From the NCBI GenBank assembly GCA_902554765.1, contig CACDPY010000002.1, positions 62,001-126,000 of the forward strand: DNA of 64,000 bases. Direction: 5' to 3'. This stretch comes from an uncultured Pelagibacteraceae bacterium. Lineage in GTDB: Bacteria; Pseudomonadota; Alphaproteobacteria; Pelagibacterales; Pelagibacteraceae. Below, one piece after another: positions 60,758 to 64,000 of the stretch (positions within the stretch are counted from its first letter, which is position 1; each line of letters begins with the position of its first letter). The notes beneath the pieces were generated by a model, which was given only the letters and a program-made list of their open reading frames with translations, did not search any database and was not told where the DNA came from. Made by a program: the position numbers and the translations under genes.

Positions 60758-62521
60758 ATGCCAAGCTATACTGCACCAGTAGAAGATATGATGTTTCTCT
60801 TCGAGAAGTTAAGAGATAATGAAAAATATAATGAATTAGAAAAATATAAAGAAGTTAGTTCAGATTTAGTTAAAGATATTTTAGAAGAAGCTGCGAAAAT
60901 AAATCAAAATTTAATCCTTCCACTTGCAAAAGCAGGTGATGAAAATCCTGCAGTTTTAGAAAATGGTGTAGTAAGAACACCTCCAGGATATAAAGAAGCA
61001 TATAAAAAATATATTGAAGATGGGTGGACCTCTTTATCTTGCGATCCAAAATATGGTGGGCAAGGAATGCCAAAAACAGTAAGTGCATTTTTTGATGAGA
61101 TGTTATCTTCTGCAAGTTTATCATTTAAACTTTACAGTGAACTGAGTATAGGCGCGTATAATTGTATAAATCATCATGCATCAGATGAATTAAAAAATAA
61201 GTATTTACCAAAAATAGTTGAAGGTAAATGGAGTGGCACCATGTGTTTAACAGAACCTGTTTGTGGAACTGATTTAGGACTTTTAAAAACAAAAGCTGAA
61301 AAACAAAATGATGGAACATATAAAATTAGTGGTCAAAAAATATTTATAACTTCAGGCGACCATGATCTTACTGAAAATATTATTCATTTGGTAATCGCTA
61401 GAGCCACAGATTCTCCAGCAGGCACAAAGGGCATAAGTTTATTTTTAGTTCCTAAATTTGTAGTCAACGAAGACGGAAGCGTAGGACCAAGAAATGGGAT
61501 ATCAACAGGTTCTATTGAAAGTAAAATGGGTATAAAAGGTTCTGCAACATGTGTATTAAATTTTGATGGAGCTACTGGTTATATGATTGGCACAAAAGAT
61601 AAAGGTTTAAACGCAATGTTTACAATGATGAATCTAGAAAGGATAGTCGTAGGAATCCAAGGGTTAGGAATTTCAGAGATTGCTTATCAAAATTCACTTG
61701 CATATGCAAAAGAGAGAAAACAAGGTAAGACAAATAAAACTAAATCGACCAATGGTGCTGATTTTATAATTGAACATGCAGATATAAGAAAATCATTACT
61801 AAATATGAAATCAATTATTGAAGGCGAGAGAGCTTTGTGTTTTTGGTTATCACAACAAACTGAAGTAAGTTTGAACCATCAGGATGAAAAAGTACGTCAG
61901 GAAGCTTCCGATTTTGTTTCTTTGATGACACCAGTAGTAAAATCATTGTTTACTGATTTGGGTATGGAAATAACCAATGATGCAATGCAAATTCATGGAG
62001 GTTATGGTTATACAAAAGATCAAGGAATAGAACAGTTATATAGAGATAATAGAATAACCCCAATATACGAAGGTACGAATTCTGTGCAGGCAGCAGATTT
62101 AGTTTTTAGAAAATTATCAAATAAAAATGGAGATATAATTAATAAATTTATAGATTTAATAAAGTCTGAAACAGATTTAGATAACGAAAAGATTAAGCCA
62201 TTTACAAAGGAATTTAAGTATTATTTGGATATTTTAACTAAATTTAGTGAATGGATAAACGAAAAAACGAAAAGCGATAAAGACGATGTTAGTGCTGCTG
62301 CAAATGATTATCTAAAAACTCTTGGTTTTGTTTCTGTTGCTTATGCTTGGATAAAAGTCTTGGACGTAAGTTTTAAAGATTATAATGAAAACAAAAGTTT
62401 TTATGATGATAAAATTAACACTGCAAAATTTTATTTTGAAAAAGTTTTACCTAGAGCCGAGCTACATTATAAATCTGCTATTTCTGGAAGCTCAAATATT
62501 ATGAATTTTAAATTTAATTAG
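60758..62521 (+). CDS. dmdC: DmdC-like acyl-CoA dehydrogenase (methylmercaptopropionyl-CoA dehydrogenase candidate)
   Basis: An FAD acyl-CoA dehydrogenase of 587 residues with an extra C-terminal domain, the layout of DmdC. It has CLTEPVCGTDLGLLKT, KIFITSGDHDL, RIVVGIQGLG and the active-site Glu region RITPIYEGTNSVQAADL. DmdC oxidises MMPA-CoA in the DMSP demethylation pathway; other long ACAD paralogs look alike, so the substrate is inferred. The DmdB-like ligase follows one base later, which supports the pathway. dmdA is not in the window. Confidence 0.8.
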   Translation: MPSYTAPVEDMMFLFEKLRDNEKYNELEKYKEVSSDLVKDILEEAAKINQNLILPLAKAGDENPAVLENGVVRTPPGYKEAYKKYIEDGWTSLSCDPKYGGQGMPKTVSAFFDEMLSSASLSFKLYSELSIGAYNCINHHASDELKNKYLPKIVEGKWSGTMCLTEPVCGTDLGLLKTKAEKQNDGTYKISGQKIFITSGDHDLTENIIHLVIARATDSPAGTKGISLFLVPKFVVNEDGSVGPRNGISTGSIESKMGIKGSATCVLNFDGATGYMIGTKDKGLNAMFTMMNLERIVVGIQGLGISEIAYQNSLAYAKERKQGKTNKTKSTNGADFIIEHADIRKSLLNMKSIIEGERALCFWLSQQTEVSLNHQDEKVRQEASDFVSLMTPVVKSLFTDLGMEITNDAMQIHGGYGYTKDQGIEQLYRDNRITPIYEGTNSVQAADLVFRKLSNKNGDIINKFIDLIKSETDLDNEKIKPFTKEFKYYLDILTKFSEWINEKTKSDKDDVSAAANDYLKTLGFVSVAYAWIKVLDVSFKDYNENKSFYDDKINTAKFYFEKVLPRAELHYKSAISGSSNIMNFKFN

Positions 62522-62522
62522 A

Positions 62523-64000
62523 ATGAATCATTACGATGCAAATTTAGATAAAAATGCTGCAAATTATGTTCCATTAACACCTTTATCTTTCTTAGAAAGA
62601 GCGAAAGATGTTTACCCAAATTATGAGGCAATAGTATATGAAGATAGAAAATATACTTGGAAAGAAGTTTACAAAAGAGCTACTAAATTTGCTAGTGCAT
62701 TAGAAAAAATTGGTATTAAAAAAGGAGATACTGTTTCGTTTTTAGCTTTTAACACTCCTGAAATTTTTGAGGCCCATTATTCTGTTCCAATGACAGGTGC
62801 TGTGTTAAATACAATTAATATTAGATTAGATGCAAATACCATCTCTTACATCCTGAGTCATAGCGATGCAAAAGTACTAGTGGTAGATAGACAACTTCAT
62901 ATTGAGGTAAAAAAAGCTCTAAGTAAATTAGATAAAAAAATTACCGTAATTGATATTCACGATAAATTTGCTGATCAGTCAAAATTAGAAAAAATTGGTG
63001 ATTTGGAATATGAAAATTTTCTTAATACAGGTGATGATAATTATATTTGGAAAATGCCAGAAGATGAGTGGCAAGCTATATCTTTGAGTTATACTTCAGG
63101 TACAACTGGAAATCCTAAAGGTGTTGTTTATCATCATAGAGGCTCTTATCTAATGTCAACTGGAAGTGCTGTAGCTTGGAATATGCCTAATAGATTAAAT
63201 TTTTTAACAATTGTTCCAATGTTCCACTGTAATGGCTGGTGTTATCCCTGGACAGTTCCAATGTTGAATGGAAGAACCATTTGTTTACGAAACATAGATG
63301 TCAAAAAGATTTTTGAGTTAATAGATAAATATGATGTTACTCATTTTGGAGGTGCACCAATTGTATTAAATATGATAACAGGCGCTCCTGAAAGTGACCG
63401 AAAAAAATTAAAGAATAAAGTTCAAGTGCTTACTGCAGGTGCTCCACCCCCAAGTATAATTTTCAAAAAAATGAAAGAACTTGGTTTTGAAGTAATGCAC
63501 GTTTATGGTTTAACTGAAACCTATGGTCATGTTACTCAATGTGCTTGGAATGATGATTGGAATGAATTTGACGAAGAAAAGCAAAATGAAATTAAAGCAA
63601 GACAAGGAGTTCGATATCCTAATCTTGAAGGAGCAGCAATTATGGATCCTGAAACCATGAAAGAAGTTCCAAAAGATGGAAAAACGATTGGTGAAATTAT
63701 GCTAAGAGGAAATGTTGTAATGAAGGGTTATTTCAAAGATAAGGCTGCAACTGATAAGGCTATGGCTGGCGGATGGTTTCATTCTGGAGACTTAGCGGTT
63801 ATGCATCCAGATGGATATGTTAAAATACAAGATAGATCAAAAGATATAATTATTTCTGGTGGAGAAAATATTTCATCAATCGAAATAGAAAACACTTTAA
63901 GTAAACACCCTTCAGTATCAATTGCTGCTGTAGTAGCTAAACCTGATGAAAAGTGGGGAGAAGTTCCTTGCGCATTTATTGAAATGGTTAAAGACAAGCC
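62523..64000 (+). CDS. dmdB: DmdB-like acyl-CoA ligase, 5' part (cut by the window end)
   Basis: An AMP-forming acyl-CoA synthetase open to the window edge (492 codons visible). It has the P-loop LSYTSGTTGNPKGVVYHH, VPMFHCNGWCYPW, the adenine-binding YGLTETYG, the SGDLAVMHPDGYVKI segment and the hinge DRSKDIIISGGENIS. The FHCNGWCYPW region is typical of the medium-chain/MMPA-CoA ligase group. With the previous gene it fits MMPA activation and oxidation in DMSP catabolism. It is only 3'-truncated; the catalytic C-terminal Lys is outside the window. Confidence 0.8.
   Translation, partial: MNHYDANLDKNAANYVPLTPLSFLERAKDVYPNYEAIVYEDRKYTWKEVYKRATKFASALEKIGIKKGDTVSFLAFNTPEIFEAHYSVPMTGAVLNTINIRLDANTISYILSHSDAKVLVVDRQLHIEVKKALSKLDKKITVIDIHDKFADQSKLEKIGDLEYENFLNTGDDNYIWKMPEDEWQAISLSYTSGTTGNPKGVVYHHRGSYLMSTGSAVAWNMPNRLNFLTIVPMFHCNGWCYPWTVPMLNGRTICLRNIDVKKIFELIDKYDVTHFGGAPIVLNMITGAPESDRKKLKNKVQVLTAGAPPPSIIFKKMKELGFEVMHVYGLTETYGHVTQCAWNDDWNEFDEEKQNEIKARQGVRYPNLEGAAIMDPETMKEVPKDGKTIGEIMLRGNVVMKGYFKDKAATDKAMAGGWFHSGDLAVMHPDGYVKIQDRSKDIIISGGENISSIEIENTLSKHPSVSIAAVVAKPDEKWGEVPCAFIEMVKDK

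Overview
The window is a gene-dense, strongly AT-rich piece of a streamlined alphaproteobacterial chromosome, most likely SAR11 ('Candidatus Pelagibacter' group). Reasons: Ile/Lys/Asn-rich proteins, very short or negative gene spacing, convergent genes that share stop-codon bases, and a matching gene set: IalB family, DUF2794, a DUF4212/sodium-solute symporter pair, TRAP transport, DmdB/DmdC-like genes, and the purH-heparinase-rpe order. No plasmid, phage, insertion sequence or CRISPR signature was seen. No stretch longer than about 200 bases lacks a gene or an RNA/regulatory candidate.

Layout. 1-3081 (+): end of a histidine operon (hisA partial, hisF, hisE) interrupted by a sulfotransferase-like gene, then HIT and GNAT genes. 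3084-11811: LolA-like carrier and FtsK (-), a UbiH-like hydroxylase (+), a Lon-N domain protein (-), tRNA-Gly(GCC) and a pterin dehydratase (+), then purH, heparinase-like and rpe (-). 11839-18697 (-): small membrane protein, DUF4212/symporter pair, acetyl-CoA synthetase with a lysine-rich N-terminal extension, EVE protein and tsaD; a 207-residue unknown is on +. 18754-23098 (+): hemC, hemD, MscS channel, YggT, folD and two small proteins. As given, both tsaD and hemC carry a one-base frameshift at a homopolymer.

23095-34330: metallo-hydrolase, PQQ-type sugar dehydrogenase and SDR (-); a light-related cluster with a photolyase/cryptochrome-related protein, a DUF2256 zinc protein, a small membrane protein and a second photolyase-type protein; PsiE, argG, IalB and aldo/keto reductase (-); Bax-inhibitor-1 (+); DUF2794 and yciB (-). 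34419-39560 (+): hspQ, a structured leader candidate, the cytochrome c maturation genes ccmC-D-E-F-G-H and a PagL-like lipid A deacylase.

39570-50246 (+): a co-directional block for 2-hydroxy/2-oxo acids: two FMN-dependent hydroxyacid dehydrogenases, an aminotransferase, an FAD-linked D-lactate-type dehydrogenase, a glyoxylate/hydroxypyruvate-type reductase, a TakP-like TRAP transporter, an amidase and a tiny membrane protein. 50272-54320: DMT transporter, hydrolase and exported unknown (+), then ftsY and dapF (-). 54360-57610 (+): a candidate structured RNA upstream of ffh, then ffh, rpsP, trmD and rplS; S16 and L19 have related Ala/Glu/Lys tails. 57622-64000 (+): leuC, leuD, leuB, a DmdC-like acyl-CoA dehydrogenase and a DmdB-like acyl-CoA ligase cut by the window edge.

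Two functional themes stand out: scavenging of small organic acids (acetate, lactate/pyruvate-type acids, possibly DMSP-derived methylmercaptopropionate) and light-damage repair. The least explained items are the structured regions before ffh and ccmC, the photolyase variants, the EF-hand-like loop in the symporter, the lysine-rich Acs extension and the paired frameshifts in essential genes.
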